A stretch of 64,000 nucleotides of DNA, taken from Ferruginibacter sp. (lineage in GTDB: Bacteria; Bacteroidota; Bacteroidia; Chitinophagales; Chitinophagaceae). Every line of letters starts with the position of its first letter. Positions within the stretch are counted from its first letter, which is position 1. Under the pieces are notes generated by a model. The model searched no databases. It was not told the origin of the DNA and saw only the letters and a list, made by a program, of their open reading frames with translations. Shown here piece by piece: positions 9,506-18,905 of this stretch. The stretch spans positions 45,642 through 109,641 of the forward strand of contig JABFQZ010000028.1 in NCBI GenBank assembly GCA_013141435.1, read 5' to 3'. A program made the position numbers and the translations under genes.

Positions 9506-10264
9506 ATGATAAAACAAATTCCAAATATTTTTACCCTATTAAATTTAATTTGTGGTTGCATTGCAATCACTTTTATTTTACAAAATGGCATTACAATACA
9601 AGCCGATGGGCAATTGATAGAGTTGTCCGAAAAAATGTGGATGGCATCTTTGTTTATAGCCATTGCTGCTGTAGTAGATTTTTTAGATGGCTTTGTGGCA
9701 AGGCTTTTTAATGCAAGCTCCGAAATGGGTAAACAATTAGATTCATTAGCCGATATTGTAAGCTTTGGTGTAGCACCATCTATGATAATCTATCAGTTTT
9801 TGCGAATGAGTTTTGCAAGCAACGAAAATGGAGTAAATACCACATTGCTTTTTTTATTTCCTGCATTTATTATTGCGGCAGCTGGTGCATATAGGTTAGC
9901 AAGGTTTAATTTAGACACAACACAATCTTTTGGTTTTAAAGGAGTGCCAATACCAGCTGTAGGCTTATTAGTAGCAAGCATGCCACTTATTTATTGGAAT
10001 ACCGAAAGTGCTTTTATTACAAATTTATTTTTGAGCAAATGGTTTTTGTATGCATTAATTTTAGCCTTAAGTTGGCTAATGGTAAGTACGCTGCCTTTAA
10101 TGGCTTTAAAATTTAAAAACATCACTTTAAAAGATAATTTACCAAAATATATTTTAATAACTTTTTCTATACTTGCAGCTTTGTTTTTTCAATGGCTTGC
10201 AGTACCAATAATTTTTATAGCATATATTATTTTATCTTTGCTGTTTAAAAATAAAACCTCATGA
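9506..10264 (+). CDS. pssA: CDP-diacylglycerol--serine O-phosphatidyltransferase
   Basis: This enzyme makes phosphatidylserine from CDP-diacylglycerol and serine, the precursor of phosphatidylethanolamine. The 252-residue multi-span membrane protein carries the CDP-alcohol phosphatidyltransferase motif D-G-x2-A-R-x8-G-x3-D-x3-D as LDGFVARLFNASSEMGKQLD followed by SLAD (about residues 57-80). The N-terminus KQIPNIFTLLNLICGC is diagnostic of PssA. I use the ATG at 9506; the longer in-frame reading adds an atypical N-terminus. The last four bases overlap the purS start (ATGA), so the two are translationally coupled. Confidence 0.9.
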   Translation: MIKQIPNIFTLLNLICGCIAITFILQNGITIQADGQLIELSEKMWMASLFIAIAAVVDFLDGFVARLFNASSEMGKQLDSLADIVSFGVAPSMIIYQFLRMSFASNENGVNTTLLFLFPAFIIAAAGAYRLARFNLDTTQSFGFKGVPIPAVGLLVASMPLIYWNTESAFITNLFLSKWFLYALILALSWLMVSTLPLMALKFKNITLKDNLPKYILITFSILAALFFQWLAVPIIFIAYIILSLLFKNKTS

Positions 10265-10509
10265 TTTTTTCTGCACAAATAAAAGTAATGCCTCTTAAAA
10301 ACTTGCTCGATCCACAAGGAAAAGCTGTAATGGGAGGGCTTGCAAACCTTGGTATAACTGGTATAAACGATGTACGCATTGGCAAACAAATAAATCTTGT
10401 TATAGAAGCCTCAAACGAAATGCAGGCAAAAGAAAAAGCCGACGAAGCAGCTAAAAAATTATTGGCAAATGCTGTTATGGAAATGTATGAGATAGAAATT
10501 AGTAAATAG
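10261..10509 (+). CDS. purS: Phosphoribosylformylglycinamidine synthase subunit PurS
   Basis: PurS is the small structural subunit that bridges PurL and the glutaminase PurQ in step 4 of purine synthesis. The 82-residue length and the motifs IKVMPLKNLLDPQGKAV, VRIGKQINL and the C-terminal LLANAVMEMYEIEI are typical. Its ATG overlaps the pssA stop by four bases. purL and purQ are not in this window, so the subunit gene is detached from the rest of its complex here. Confidence 0.9.
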   Translation: MIFSAQIKVMPLKNLLDPQGKAVMGGLANLGITGINDVRIGKQINLVIEASNEMQAKEKADEAAKKLLANAVMEMYEIEISK

Positions 10510-10607
10510 CAATTGGCTAAATTATAGAAGTAAAGTACATAACCTATTTTTATTTTATTATCCAATCAAAAGCATTATCAATTATTCATTATTAATTATT
10601 AATTATT

Positions 10608-11273
10608 GTGCTATATTTAGTACCTACTCCTATTGGAAACCTTGCCGATATTACATTTAGAGCCATTGAAGTTTTAAAAAATGTGGATTTAATATTGGCA
10701 GAAGATACACGTACTTCATCGGTGTTGCTTAATCATTATAGTATAAAAAAACCATTATCGCCATACCACCAACACAACGAATACAAAATTGCTACACACC
10801 TTACCGATCAAATGCTTGCTGGTAAAACCATAGCATTAATAACCGATGCTGGCACACCAGGCATAAGTGACCCAGCCCATATTTTGGTAAAAGAATGTAT
10901 AAAAAATAATATACCAGTAAACTGTTTGCCCGGTGCTACAGCATTTGTGCCAGCACTTGTAAATAGTGGGTTGCCTACAAATAGCTTTTGTTTTGAAGGG
11001 TTTTTACCACTAAAAAAAGGTAGGCAAACTTTTTTAAACCGCATGTCCGAAGAAAAGCGCACCATGCTATTTTACGAAAGCCCCATGCGTTTATTACGTA
11101 CCCTCCGAGACCTTGGCCAATACCTTGGCTCCAACCGCCAATGTAGTGTAAGCAGAGAGCTTACAAAAATGTTTGAAGAAAATAAACGAGGCACTTTGCA
11201 AGAAGTGTTTGATTATTTTAATACCAAAACTGTAAAAGGCGAAATTGTAATAGTGGTAGAAGGCAAAGAATAA
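10608..11273 (+). CDS. rsmI: 16S rRNA 2'-O-ribose C1402 methyltransferase
   Basis: RsmI methylates the ribose of C1402 in the 30S decoding centre using S-adenosylmethionine. The 221-residue protein shows the tetrapyrrole-methylase fold landmarks: LYLVPTPIGNLADIT at the N-terminus, ILAEDTRTSSVLLNHY, ALITDAGTPGISDPA and NCLPGATAFVPALVNSG. It starts with GTG at 10608; the sequence following it matches the conserved family N-terminus, so no upstream ATG is needed. The length is slightly shorter than E. coli RsmI because the C-terminal extension is absent, as is usual in Bacteroidota. Confidence 0.93.
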   Translation: MLYLVPTPIGNLADITFRAIEVLKNVDLILAEDTRTSSVLLNHYSIKKPLSPYHQHNEYKIATHLTDQMLAGKTIALITDAGTPGISDPAHILVKECIKNNIPVNCLPGATAFVPALVNSGLPTNSFCFEGFLPLKKGRQTFLNRMSEEKRTMLFYESPMRLLRTLRDLGQYLGSNRQCSVSRELTKMFEENKRGTLQEVFDYFNTKTVKGEIVIVVEGKE

Positions 11274-11531
11274 TTTAGTTGTACCTTTATTTTCAAATTA
11301 TTATTGTACGAAATATTATTTTATAATAGGAGTGTTTTTATGGTCATCCTTTATCATCTTTGTAGTTACTACACCATAAAGTTTGATATGAACAAATTTA
11401 CAAATTATCTCTGACTACAATATTTTTAAACTTATTTTTTAGCGATGCACTTAAAGTTAGAAACCGTTTTTTAAATTTTGGTATCATAGCAATTGCTATT
11501 GCCTGAATTTTTTGGAACCTATAAATTCTTT

Positions 11532-12602
11532 CTAATTTACTTGAAGTGCTACTTTTTTTCTGAAATTATTATCCGAAAGTAAAGCAATTTCAAAACTATT
11601 CATCCAGCCTTGCAACATATTGTTTTGTTGCAAGGTTAGGTTATTAAAAAAATAAGCTATTTCAATTTTATTGCCTTGTTGGGTAGTGGCGTATAATGCT
11701 TTTGTAAGTACCCATGCTGTACTTCCACCCTTTGTGCCAGCATGTTTTAGCCATTTTTTATTTGCAGGGTTTTCTGTTAGTGTTTCTAAAACTGAAGATA
11801 AAACAGCATAAGTATCTTCATCAAAAAAGGCTCTGTTATTTAAGATTGTACATATTCTTACATATTCTTTTGTAGTAGATGAGGGCAATTTATCACTCCA
11901 CATTTTTTGCATTTTCATGCTCAAATCTTGAGGTCTAAATTTTGATTTTAACAAAGTATCAAAAGTTAGGGCTTTGTGCATATCGTAAATGAAACGACAA
12001 TATTGCTCATCACTTAATCTATTGATTCCTTTTAATACTTTGTCTTCGTTTTTATTTTTTGGATTTTGGTACATAAATAATGAAGCTACTAATGGAAATA
12101 TTGCAGTATGATTTTTAATACCAAGCAATGCAATGTTATTTTTAATATTATCTATCCCTAATACTTCCATTAAAAACTCGGTATTGGCATTACTGCTAAA
12201 CATTATCATACCTCTAGCTACATCTAATAATTGAACACTATCATTTATTAGATGCCCCAGTTTTTTTTCGTAGGTAATCCAATTTGGGTGAGCATTTCCA
12301 TCAGTGTTTGGCAAATAATATTTTTCTAAATCGGTTAATGCTACCATATCCGCTTCGGAAATAATTTGTTTGGCAACTTGCTTTGCAAATTCGATGGCTA
12401 CAAATATTTTTACAGTACTTGCAAGTGGCATCATCTTATTTTCGTTAAGATGTGCTACAAGTGTATCGTTTTGCAATAAATAAATAGATGAATTGCTTTT
12501 ATGTGTAGCTATAAAGTTCAGTAAAGAATCGTCGGCAGTTTGTGCTTTGGAGTAAAAACAAAAAACTATAAAAAATACAAAAAAGAGATTTATTTTTTTC
12601 AT
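11532..12602 (-). CDS. Exported serine hydrolase, class A beta-lactamase-like
   Basis: A 356-residue protein with a signal peptide (MKKINLFFVFFIVFCFYSKAQ). The active-site motif S62-T-V-K65 lies in PLASTVKIFVAIEF. An SDN-like element is seen in FSSNANTEFLMEVLG, and a K-T/S-G-like strand in HAGTKGGSTAWVLT. This places it in the class A beta-lactamase/D-Ala-D-Ala hydrolase superfamily, acting in the periplasm. The Glu166-containing omega loop of true class A beta-lactamases is not obvious, so antibiotic hydrolysis cannot be claimed. It stands alone, convergent with rsmI, and the 258 bases between the two stops show no gene. Confidence 0.75.
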   Translation of the reverse strand: MKKINLFFVFFIVFCFYSKAQTADDSLLNFIATHKSNSSIYLLQNDTLVAHLNENKMMPLASTVKIFVAIEFAKQVAKQIISEADMVALTDLEKYYLPNTDGNAHPNWITYEKKLGHLINDSVQLLDVARGMIMFSSNANTEFLMEVLGIDNIKNNIALLGIKNHTAIFPLVASLFMYQNPKNKNEDKVLKGINRLSDEQYCRFIYDMHKALTFDTLLKSKFRPQDLSMKMQKMWSDKLPSSTTKEYVRICTILNNRAFFDEDTYAVLSSVLETLTENPANKKWLKHAGTKGGSTAWVLTKALYATTQQGNKIEIAYFFNNLTLQQNNMLQGWMNSFEIALLSDNNFRKKVALQVN

Positions 12603-12700
12603 AATTTAATATTATTGTGTTGTAACCTGATTTAATATGTTGCCGAATATTTATCTTTTTGTAATCTCTTAATCATTACTAATTTAATAAAATGCAAGTA

Positions 12701-13237
12701 TTAAAATTTATTCTTCCACATCATACTTTCTACTGGTACATTTGGTTGGCCACTGTATTTTGCGTTTTTCTTTTGGTTGTATTTTACCTCTATTTCCCCA
12801 TCTACCGGAAAATAAATGAGTTGCCCAATTGGCATACCTTTATAAACTCTTACTGGTTGTTTTACCGATATTTCTAATGTCCAATTGCCGCAAAAACCTA
12901 CATCGCCTTTTCCAGCTGTAGCATGTATATCAATACCTAAGCGCCCTGTAGATGATTTGCCTTCTAAAAAAGGAACATGTGCATGGGTTTCGGTATATTC
13001 TTCGGTAACACCTAAGTATAGTACATTTGGCATAAGTACAATACCTTCGTCGGGTATTTCAAAATGTACAATTGTATTATGCATTTTTGCATCAAGTATT
13101 TCTTGCTCGTAAGTAGCTAGATTTTTACTCAAATGTACATCGTAGCTATTACTACCTAAATCGGCTCTGTTATATGGTTCTACTTTTATTGTTCCTAATT
13201 CTATTTCTTCTAAAATTCGTTTATCACTTAATATCAT
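12701..13237 (-). CDS. dcd: dCTP deaminase
   Basis: Dcd converts dCTP to dUTP, supplying dUMP for thymidylate synthesis. The 178-residue protein begins at the ATG at 13237 (MILSDKRILEEIELG); a longer in-frame reading runs backwards into the neighbouring transporter gene and is rejected. Conserved dUTPase-fold motifs are present: DLGSNSYDVHL, EGKSSTGRLGIDIHATAG and GFCGNWTLEI, the last with the catalytic Glu. It is co-directional with the upstream VIT1-like gene, 41 bases away, so the two may form an operon. Confidence 0.93.
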   Translation of the reverse strand: MILSDKRILEEIELGTIKVEPYNRADLGSNSYDVHLSKNLATYEQEILDAKMHNTIVHFEIPDEGIVLMPNVLYLGVTEEYTETHAHVPFLEGKSSTGRLGIDIHATAGKGDVGFCGNWTLEISVKQPVRVYKGMPIGQLIYFPVDGEIEVKYNQKKNAKYSGQPNVPVESMMWKNKF

Positions 13238-13278
13238 GTTTACTTTTTTCTTTAAAACTGGTTTTATATAAATTATTT

Positions 13279-13980
13279 TTATACACTTACACCAAATATA
13301 TAACCTACCAATGCTGATAAAACCATGGCAATAGTACCCCAAATGGCTATACGAAAAATTGCTTTTCCTATACTCGATCCGCCTGTTTTTGCAGAAGTAG
13401 CACCCAGTACTATTAAAAATAAAGTAGTAAAACCATATAACCAATACTCCATTCCTATTACTGGAGCAAATAGTACAACAATAAGTGGCAATAAGCCTCC
13501 TACAGTAAATGCAGCACCCGATGCTATTGCAGCTTGTATAGGGTTAGCTTGGCTAATTTCATTAATACCTAATTCATCTCTCATGTGAGCTTCTAAAGCA
13601 TTGTGTTCGGTTAATTCTAAAGCCACTTGCATAGCAGTATCTTTTTTTAAGCCTCGCTTTTCATAAATTTGTGCCAAAATATGTAGCTCTTCTACTGGCA
13701 TTTCTTTAAGTTCTATTTTTTCTCTTTCTATATCGGCTTTTTCGGTATCGGTTTGTGAGCTTACTGATACATACTCGCCTGCAGCCATAGATAATGCGCC
13801 AGCTACAAGGCCTGCTACTGTAGCTAAAACTATTGGCTCTCTGGTAGAGCTTGCAGCTGCTACACCTATTGCAAGGCTCGATATAGAGATTATACCATCG
13901 TTTGCCCCAAGTACAGCAGCTCTAAGCCAATTGCTTCTGTGTATATAATGATTATCTAAATAGTTGTCTATTGTTAACAT
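13279..13980 (-). CDS. VIT1/CCC1 family iron/manganese transporter
   Basis: The 233-residue membrane protein carries the VIT1/CCC1 signature WLRAAVLGANDGIISISSL near the N-terminus, AGEYVSVSSQTDTEKADIE leading into a Glu-rich cytosolic region (about residues 70-145), and three further C-terminal transmembrane helices. Plant and yeast homologs export Fe2+/Mn2+ from the cytosol; in bacteria the role is probably metal efflux. The two N-terminal and three C-terminal helices, about 5 in total, fit the family. The ATG at 13980 matches the usual N-terminus with HYIHRSNWLRA. Confidence 0.88.
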   Translation of the reverse strand: MLTIDNYLDNHYIHRSNWLRAAVLGANDGIISISSLAIGVAAASSTREPIVLATVAGLVAGALSMAAGEYVSVSSQTDTEKADIEREKIELKEMPVEELHILAQIYEKRGLKKDTAMQVALELTEHNALEAHMRDELGINEISQANPIQAAIASGAAFTVGGLLPLIVVLFAPVIGMEYWLYGFTTLFLIVLGATSAKTGGSSIGKAIFRIAIWGTIAMVLSALVGYIFGVSV

Positions 13981-14144
13981 GTATGTTTATTTTGTTTTAA
14001 AATTATGTTTATTTATTTTGTTACCAGCCAAAAATCTATGTGCATCTTCATTGGCGTCGCACTGTTCAGCATTTTATCTTTATTTAGCTTTTATTGATTG
14101 TTTTAAAAATTGTATAAAATTATTTCATTCCTAATTGTAGTTTA

Positions 14145-14152
14145 TATCTTTG
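14145..14152 (+). promoter_or_regulatory. Bacteroidota -7 promoter box for the phosphopantetheinyl transferase gene
   Basis: TATCTTTG fits TAnnTTTG and is followed by C, 17 bases before the ATG. Confidence 0.5.
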
Positions 14153-14168
14153 CTACATATTTTTTTAT

Positions 14169-14792
14169 ATGCCCATTATTTACAAAAATAAATTAAATGC
14201 TTTTACAAAAATAGGTGTTTGGCATATTACAGAAGCGGAAGATTTTTTTTTGCAAAAAGTTTCGCTGCAACGAAGCATTACACACCCACACAAAAGACTA
14301 CAGCATTTGGCTGGTAGGCTTTTGTTGTTAGAGCTTTATCCGGATTTCCCTATATCGTTAATTCAAATTGCCGAAACAAGAAAACCTTTTTTAGAAAATG
14401 ATATTTTTCATTTTTCGATATCGCATTGTGGCAATTATGCTGCAGCTATTGTAAGCACAAAAAATAGAGTAGGAGTAGATATAGAAATACCACAACTAAA
14501 AGTAGAGCGAATACAACACAAATTTTTGACTGTAAAAGATTATATAATTTTAAGTGATATTAAAAAATCATGTTTGCTACAATTAACTTTTGGTTGGAGT
14601 ATTAAGGAAGCAATGTTTAAGTGGCAGGGGATTGGAGAAGTAGATTTTAAGAAACACATGAAAATAGTTGCAATTAGATTGATTGAAGATGGATTTATTG
14701 CAAATTGTGTTTTTTGTAAAACAACAAAAATTAATTTAGAGGTATTTTGCAAAACAATAAATGGTAATATTTTATGTTGGGTTGTAACATAA
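14169..14792 (+). CDS. 4'-phosphopantetheinyl transferase superfamily protein
   Basis: The enzyme moves the phosphopantetheine arm of CoA onto a serine of an acyl or peptidyl carrier protein. The 207-residue protein has the superfamily motifs VGVDIEIP (Mg-binding Asp and Glu, near residues 99-106) and WSIKEAMFKWQG (catalytic W-x2-K-E-A-x2-K, near residues 141-152). The length and the N-terminal half indicate an Sfp-type, two-fold monomeric enzyme rather than the short AcpS. No carrier-protein or synthase genes lie nearby, so the substrate is unknown. Confidence 0.85.
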   Translation: MPIIYKNKLNAFTKIGVWHITEAEDFFLQKVSLQRSITHPHKRLQHLAGRLLLLELYPDFPISLIQIAETRKPFLENDIFHFSISHCGNYAAAIVSTKNRVGVDIEIPQLKVERIQHKFLTVKDYIILSDIKKSCLLQLTFGWSIKEAMFKWQGIGEVDFKKHMKIVAIRLIEDGFIANCVFCKTTKINLEVFCKTINGNILCWVVT

Positions 14793-14937
14793 AATGTAAT
14801 TAGTCGTCCCTCAAAAAGTATGAATCAGTCGCTACCAGTTAGTTTCATAAAAATTTCCTTTAAAATAACTTGCACATTATTAAATAAAATACTTAATCAC
14901 TGGTAGTTTTTTATTTGCCCTTAAAAACAGTTTCCTA

Positions 14938-15113
14938 TTTATGAAGTCTTGAATTTTTGCTCCACTTTTGTATCAAGACAAAAGTGGAAAAATATCTGAA
15001 AATAAAAGAAGATTCGACTTTTTAAGGGTCGACTAATTAAAAAAATGATGAAGAAAGGTATGAAGCCGAAATGTGATTCTTTTTTTCTTTTTTCCCAAAA
15101 AAGAAAAAAAGAA
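14938..15113 (+). repeat. Dispersed hairpin repeat, family 1, copy 1, plus A/T palindrome
   Basis: This lies in the 441-base gene-free stretch 14793-15233. The core is a perfect 10-bp hairpin, CCACTTTTGT (14962-14971) and ACAAAAGTGG (14978-14987), flanked by GAAGTCTTGAATTTTTGCT on the left and GAAGATTCGACTTTTTAAGG on the right. An inverted, nearly identical copy ends the window (63875-63970), and a degenerate copy lies at 54571. At 15077-15113 a separate perfect 17-bp T/C-rich against A/G-rich palindrome has only CCC as its loop. Earlier in the gap, CTACCAGT (14832) and ACTGGTAG (14899) form another small inverted repeat. No ORF is supported here. Confidence 0.85.
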
Positions 15114-15206
15114 CAAATAACTATTGCCAATGCAGATGCCATAAAAAACTAATGCTGGTTACCAAAAAATGTTTTAAAAATTTTAGCAACACAACTATAT
15201 TAAAAT

Positions 15207-15214
15207 TACATTTG
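15207..15214 (+). promoter_or_regulatory. Bacteroidota -7 promoter box for the thiolase gene
   Basis: TACATTTG fits TAnnTTTG, followed by C, 20 bases before the ATG at 15234. Confidence 0.5.
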
Positions 15215-15233
15215 CAATAGTAAAAATAAAATT

Positions 15234-16412
15234 ATGCAAGAAGTATATATTCTATCTGCGGTGCGTACAGCTATTGGTAGTTTTGGAGGCGCTTTAAAAG
15301 ACTTATCGGCAACTCAATTGGGTGCTACAGCCATAAAAGGTGCTTTGGAAAAAAGTGGTGTAGCTGCCGAGCAAGTAAACGATGTGTTGATGGGCTCTGT
15401 AATACAAGCCAACCTTGGGCAAGCGCCTGCAAGGCAAGCGGCAAAATTTGCAGGATTGCCCGATAATGTAAATTGTACTACCATAAATAAAGTGTGTGCC
15501 AGTGGCATGAAATCTATTGCACTTGCTGCTCAAAGTATTATGCTTGGCGATGCGGATATTGTGATAGCAGGTGGTATGGAAAGCATGAGCAATGTGCCTT
15601 TTTATACCGAAAATATGCGCTGGGGAAATAAATATGGCAATGTAACCTTGATAGATGGATTGGCTAAAGATGGTCTTACAGATGTGTACGATGGTAAGGC
15701 TATGGGCACTGCTGCAGAGCTTTGTGCTACTAGTTGTAGTATTAGCAGAGAGGAACAAGATGCTTTTGCTATAGAAAGTTACAAACGTTCACAAGCAGCA
15801 GTAAATGAGGGTAAATTTGAAAATGAAATAGTGCCTGTATCTATTCCTCAAAGAAAAGGTGATGCTATAATTTTTGCAAAAGATGAAGAGCCATTTAATG
15901 TAAAATTTGATAAAATAGCAGGATTAAAAGGAGCATTTGTAAAAGATGGTACAGTAACTGCAGCAAACTCAAGTACAATGAACGATGGTGCTGCAGCACT
16001 TGTATTGATAAGTAAGGCTAAAATGGAAGAACTTGGGCTAAAGCCTATTGGTAAGATTGTAAGCTATGCAGATGCCGAGCAAGCGCCAGAATGGTTTACT
16101 ACTACGCCTGCTATTGCTGTTCCAAAAGCAATTAGCAAAGCAGGGTTAACGGCTGCTGATATTTCTTATTATGAATTAAACGAAGCTTTTGCTGTAGTGG
16201 GTATTGAAAATACGAAGAGGTTAAATATTAATGCTGCTAATGTAAATGTGAATGGAGGTGCTGTATCTATAGGGCATCCGCTGGGAGCAAGCGGTGCAAG
16301 AATTATTGTAACTTTATTGAATGTATTAAAACAAAATAATGCCAAATATGGTGCTGCAGGTATTTGTAATGGCGGTGGCGGTGCTAGTGCTATGGTTATT
16401 GAAAACTTATAG
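15234..16412 (+). CDS. Acetyl-CoA C-acetyltransferase (thiolase)
   Basis: Thiolase II condenses two acetyl-CoA to acetoacetyl-CoA or runs the reverse cleavage. The 392-residue protein has the complete catalytic set: the acyl-accepting C88 in NKVCASGMKS, H348 in GGAVSIGHPLGASGAR and C378 in GICNGGGGASAMV. These positions correspond closely to the well-studied biosynthetic thiolases. It lies upstream of pdhB on the same strand with a 180-base gap, so the two genes are probably separately transcribed. No beta-oxidation partner genes are adjacent, so biosynthetic or degradative use cannot be decided. Confidence 0.93.
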   Translation: MQEVYILSAVRTAIGSFGGALKDLSATQLGATAIKGALEKSGVAAEQVNDVLMGSVIQANLGQAPARQAAKFAGLPDNVNCTTINKVCASGMKSIALAAQSIMLGDADIVIAGGMESMSNVPFYTENMRWGNKYGNVTLIDGLAKDGLTDVYDGKAMGTAAELCATSCSISREEQDAFAIESYKRSQAAVNEGKFENEIVPVSIPQRKGDAIIFAKDEEPFNVKFDKIAGLKGAFVKDGTVTAANSSTMNDGAAALVLISKAKMEELGLKPIGKIVSYADAEQAPEWFTTTPAIAVPKAISKAGLTAADISYYELNEAFAVVGIENTKRLNINAANVNVNGGAVSIGHPLGASGARIIVTLLNVLKQNNAKYGAAGICNGGGGASAMVIENL

Positions 16413-16594
16413 TCAATGCTCAAGGTTTAAGGGTTCATTGTTTAATGTTCAAAATTAAAGGTTTGATAACACTATAAAATGTTTTATAAAATAGAAAATA
16501 GCACAAATTTGCTCGTTTAAACATGATACAATAAATTTGCTCAAATTATTACAAACTAATCTCAATACTAACATCTCAATACTAATTACTAATT

Positions 16595-17578
16595 ATGCGT
16601 CAAATAGCGTTTAGAGAAGCCCTTAGGGAAGCCATGCAAGAAGAAATGAGAGCCGATGAAAGGGTTTACTTAATGGGAGAGGAGGTTGCTGAATATAATG
16701 GAGCTTATAAAGTAAGCCAAGGAATGCTGGAAGAATTTGGTGAAAAAAGAATAATAGATACGCCAATTGCAGAGCTTGGGTTTACAGCCATTGCTGTAGG
16801 CTCAGCACAAAATGGCTTACGACCAATCGTAGAATATATGACTTGGAATTTTGCCGTATTGGCGTTGGATCAAATTTTAAACACGGCATCGAAAATGCTT
16901 GCCATGAGTGGTGGGCAGGTTGGTTGCCCAATAGTATTTAGAGGTGCTAATGGTAGCGCAGGGCAGCTTGGAGCACAACACAGCACGGCTTTTGAAAGCA
17001 TGTACGCTAACATTCCAGGTTTAAAAGTAATATCGGTAAGCAACCCTTACGATGCCAAAGGATTGTTGAAAGCTGCAATAAGAGACGACGACCCTGTAGT
17101 GTTTATGGAAAGTGAAGTAATGTATGGCGAAAAAGGGGAAGTGCCAGAAGGCGAATATGTATTACCAATTGGTAAATGTTTTATAAAACGACCAGGTAAA
17201 GATGTAACAATTGTATCTTTTAATAAAATGATGAAAGTAGCACTTGGTGCTGCCGAAGAGCTATCAAAGGAAGGTATAGAGGCTGAGGTTATTGATGTTG
17301 CCACTATTAGACCTTTGGATTGGTTTACAATATTAGAAAGTGTAAAAAAGACAAATAGATTGGTAATTGTAGAAGAGCAATGGCCTTTTGCATCGGTAAG
17401 TTCTGAAATTGCTTACCGTATTCAAAAAGAAGGTTTCGATTATTTAGATGCACCTATACGTCGCATAACTTCGGCAGATGCTCCTATGCATTATGCGCCT
17501 AATATGGTTGCAGCGTATTTGCCAAATGTAGGGCGTACAGTGGCATTGGTAAAAGAAGTTATGTATTCAAAAAAATAA
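16595..17578 (+). CDS. pdhB: Pyruvate dehydrogenase E1 component, beta subunit
   Basis: With the alpha subunit, this thiamine-diphosphate enzyme decarboxylates pyruvate and passes the acetyl group to lipoyl-E2. The 327-residue protein has the transketolase pyrimidine-binding domain (YLMGEEVAEYNGAYKVSQGM, then IDTPIAELGFTAIAVG) and the C-terminal domain ending in RRITSADAPMHYAPNM. The Glu of GEEVAEY is the family activating residue. pdhA is not in the window. The TAA stop at 17576-17578 is also the first three bases of the target-site duplication of the adjacent insertion sequence, so the coding region is intact but its native terminator has been pushed 1.35 kb away. Confidence 0.94.
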   Translation: MRQIAFREALREAMQEEMRADERVYLMGEEVAEYNGAYKVSQGMLEEFGEKRIIDTPIAELGFTAIAVGSAQNGLRPIVEYMTWNFAVLALDQILNTASKMLAMSGGQVGCPIVFRGANGSAGQLGAQHSTAFESMYANIPGLKVISVSNPYDAKGLLKAAIRDDDPVVFMESEVMYGEKGEVPEGEYVLPIGKCFIKRPGKDVTIVSFNKMMKVALGAAEELSKEGIEAEVIDVATIRPLDWFTILESVKKTNRLVIVEEQWPFASVSSEIAYRIQKEGFDYLDAPIRRITSADAPMHYAPNMVAAYLPNVGRTVALVKEVMYSKK

Positions 17579-17636
17579 AATAAGACAGTATCTCATAAAG
17601 TGTGTAAGTAAAAAATATTAGGGTTTAACTTTTTTA

Positions 17637-18833
17637 TTAAAGTTGAACCCTTTTTTCAAATATTGTTAAGAACTGATTTAGAATAATGCCCCAATTATGT
17701 ATAGGCATACTCCATTTTTTTGTTGCCTCTCTTAAAGCCAAATATACTGATTTTAAAACTGCCTCATCTGTAGGGAATGACAATTTATTTTTTGTGTATT
17801 TTCTAATTTTTCCATTTAGGTTTTCTATTAAATTAGTGGTGTAAATAATTTTTCTAATTTCTAAAGGAAACTCAAAAAATACAGTCAACTCTTCCCAATT
17901 TTCTTCCCATGATTTGATAGCGTATGGATATTTGTGATTCCAATTATTTTTAAAATCATCTAATGCAGCCTTTGCTGCTTGTTTGGTAGGTGCATCATAA
18001 ATGAGTTTCATATCTACCGAAAAAGCTTTTTTATCTTTCCAAACAACATATCTGGCAGAGTTACGTATTTGATGTACAACGCAAATTTGTGTTTGTGACT
18101 CGGGAAAAACATTTTTAATAGTTTGGGTAAATCCATTGAGATTATCGGTGGCGGTAATGAGTATATCTTCTACACCTCTGGCCTTTAAATCGGTTAATAC
18201 ACCTAGCCAAAAAGCGGCACTTTCGTTCTTGCCTAACCACATGCCTAATACTTCTTTTTTACCGTCCCTATTGAGCCCTACGGCTAAGTAGATGGTTTTA
18301 TTAATGACCTTTGAGTTCTCCCTTACTTTAAAAACAATTCCATCCATCCATACAATTAAATATACAGGATCTAGTGGTCTATTTTGCCATGCAATAATGT
18401 CATTAGATACTGTTTCTGTAATTCTAGATATGGTTGAAGTAGATACATCAAAATGATATACTTCTCGTATTTGTTCTTCAATATCGCTTACACTCATGCC
18501 CTTGGCGTAAAGGGATACAATGACGTTTTCTAAACCATCTACCATGCTCTGGCGCTTTGGTATAATCATGGGATTAAAAGTAGCATCTCTGTCCCGAGGT
18601 ACTTGTATTTCACTTTCGCCAAAACTGGTTTTGATACGCTTGTTGCTGAAGCCGTTTCGGGCATTGTTACCCAATGTTTTTTCATGCTTGTCGTAACCAA
18701 GGTGAGCATCTAACTCTCCCTCTAGCATTTTTTCAATGCCTCGTTTTTGTAGTTGTGCTAGGAAGCTGCTTAGTTCTTCGCCAGTTTTAAATTGCTTTAA
18801 AAAAGCATCGGATAGCATTTGTTCTTTGTCCAT
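17637..18833 (-). CDS. IS256-family transposase (Transposase_mut)
   Basis: The 398-residue DDE transposase cuts and pastes or copies the surrounding element. The N-terminal region ([39 protein letters not shown]) and [19 protein letters not shown] are hallmarks of the family. The catalytic triad is visible as D in [10 protein letters not shown] in [10 protein letters not shown] and E in [17 protein letters not shown]; the C/H-containing [10 protein letters not shown] insert is also typical. The reading frame is uninterrupted and full length. The start ATG lies just after the palindrome near the right end. Confidence 0.96.
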   Translation of the reverse strand: MDKEQMLSDAFLKQFKTGEELSSFLAQLQKRGIEKMLEGELDAHLGYDKHEKTLGNNARNGFSNKRIKTSFGESEIQVPRDRDATFNPMIIPKRQSMVDGLENVIVSLYAKGMSVSDIEEQIREVYHFDVSTSTISRITETVSNDIIAWQNRPLDPVYLIVWMDGIVFKVRENSKVINKTIYLAVGLNRDGKKEVLGMWLGKNESAAFWLGVLTDLKARGVEDILITATDNLNGFTQTIKNVFPESQTQICVVHQIRNSARYVVWKDKKAFSVDMKLIYDAPTKQAAKAALDDFKNNWNHKYPYAIKSWEENWEELTVFFEFPLEIRKIIYTTNLIENLNGKIRKYTKNKLSFPTDEAVLKSVYLALREATKKWSMPIHNWGIILNQFLTIFEKRVQL

Positions 18834-18863
18834 AATTTAATTGTGTTTTTTAAAATTAAAAAA

Positions 18864-18905
18864 AAGTGATTAAAAGTTGGGGGTACCCCCAACTTTTAAT
18901 CACTT
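18864..18905. terminator. 42-bp perfect palindrome upstream of the transposase
   Basis: The sequence is self-complementary over 42 bases, centred on GGGGGTACCCCC at 18879-18890, and overlaps the inner edge of the right inverted repeat. It sits between the right end of the insertion sequence and the transposase start. It is probably a transcription and translation block that stops outside promoters reading into the transposase; that role is inferred from position. Confidence 0.75.

Noticed and set aside
11274..11531. Possible gene remnant between rsmI and the serine hydrolase
   Set aside because: On the minus strand a frame of about 45 codons without a start follows the hydrolase end, but it shows no recognisable similarity.
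15303..15758. 151-codon frame antisense to the thiolase gene
   Set aside because: It mirrors a strongly conserved gene on the other strand, and its His/Cys-rich composition is that of a shadow frame.
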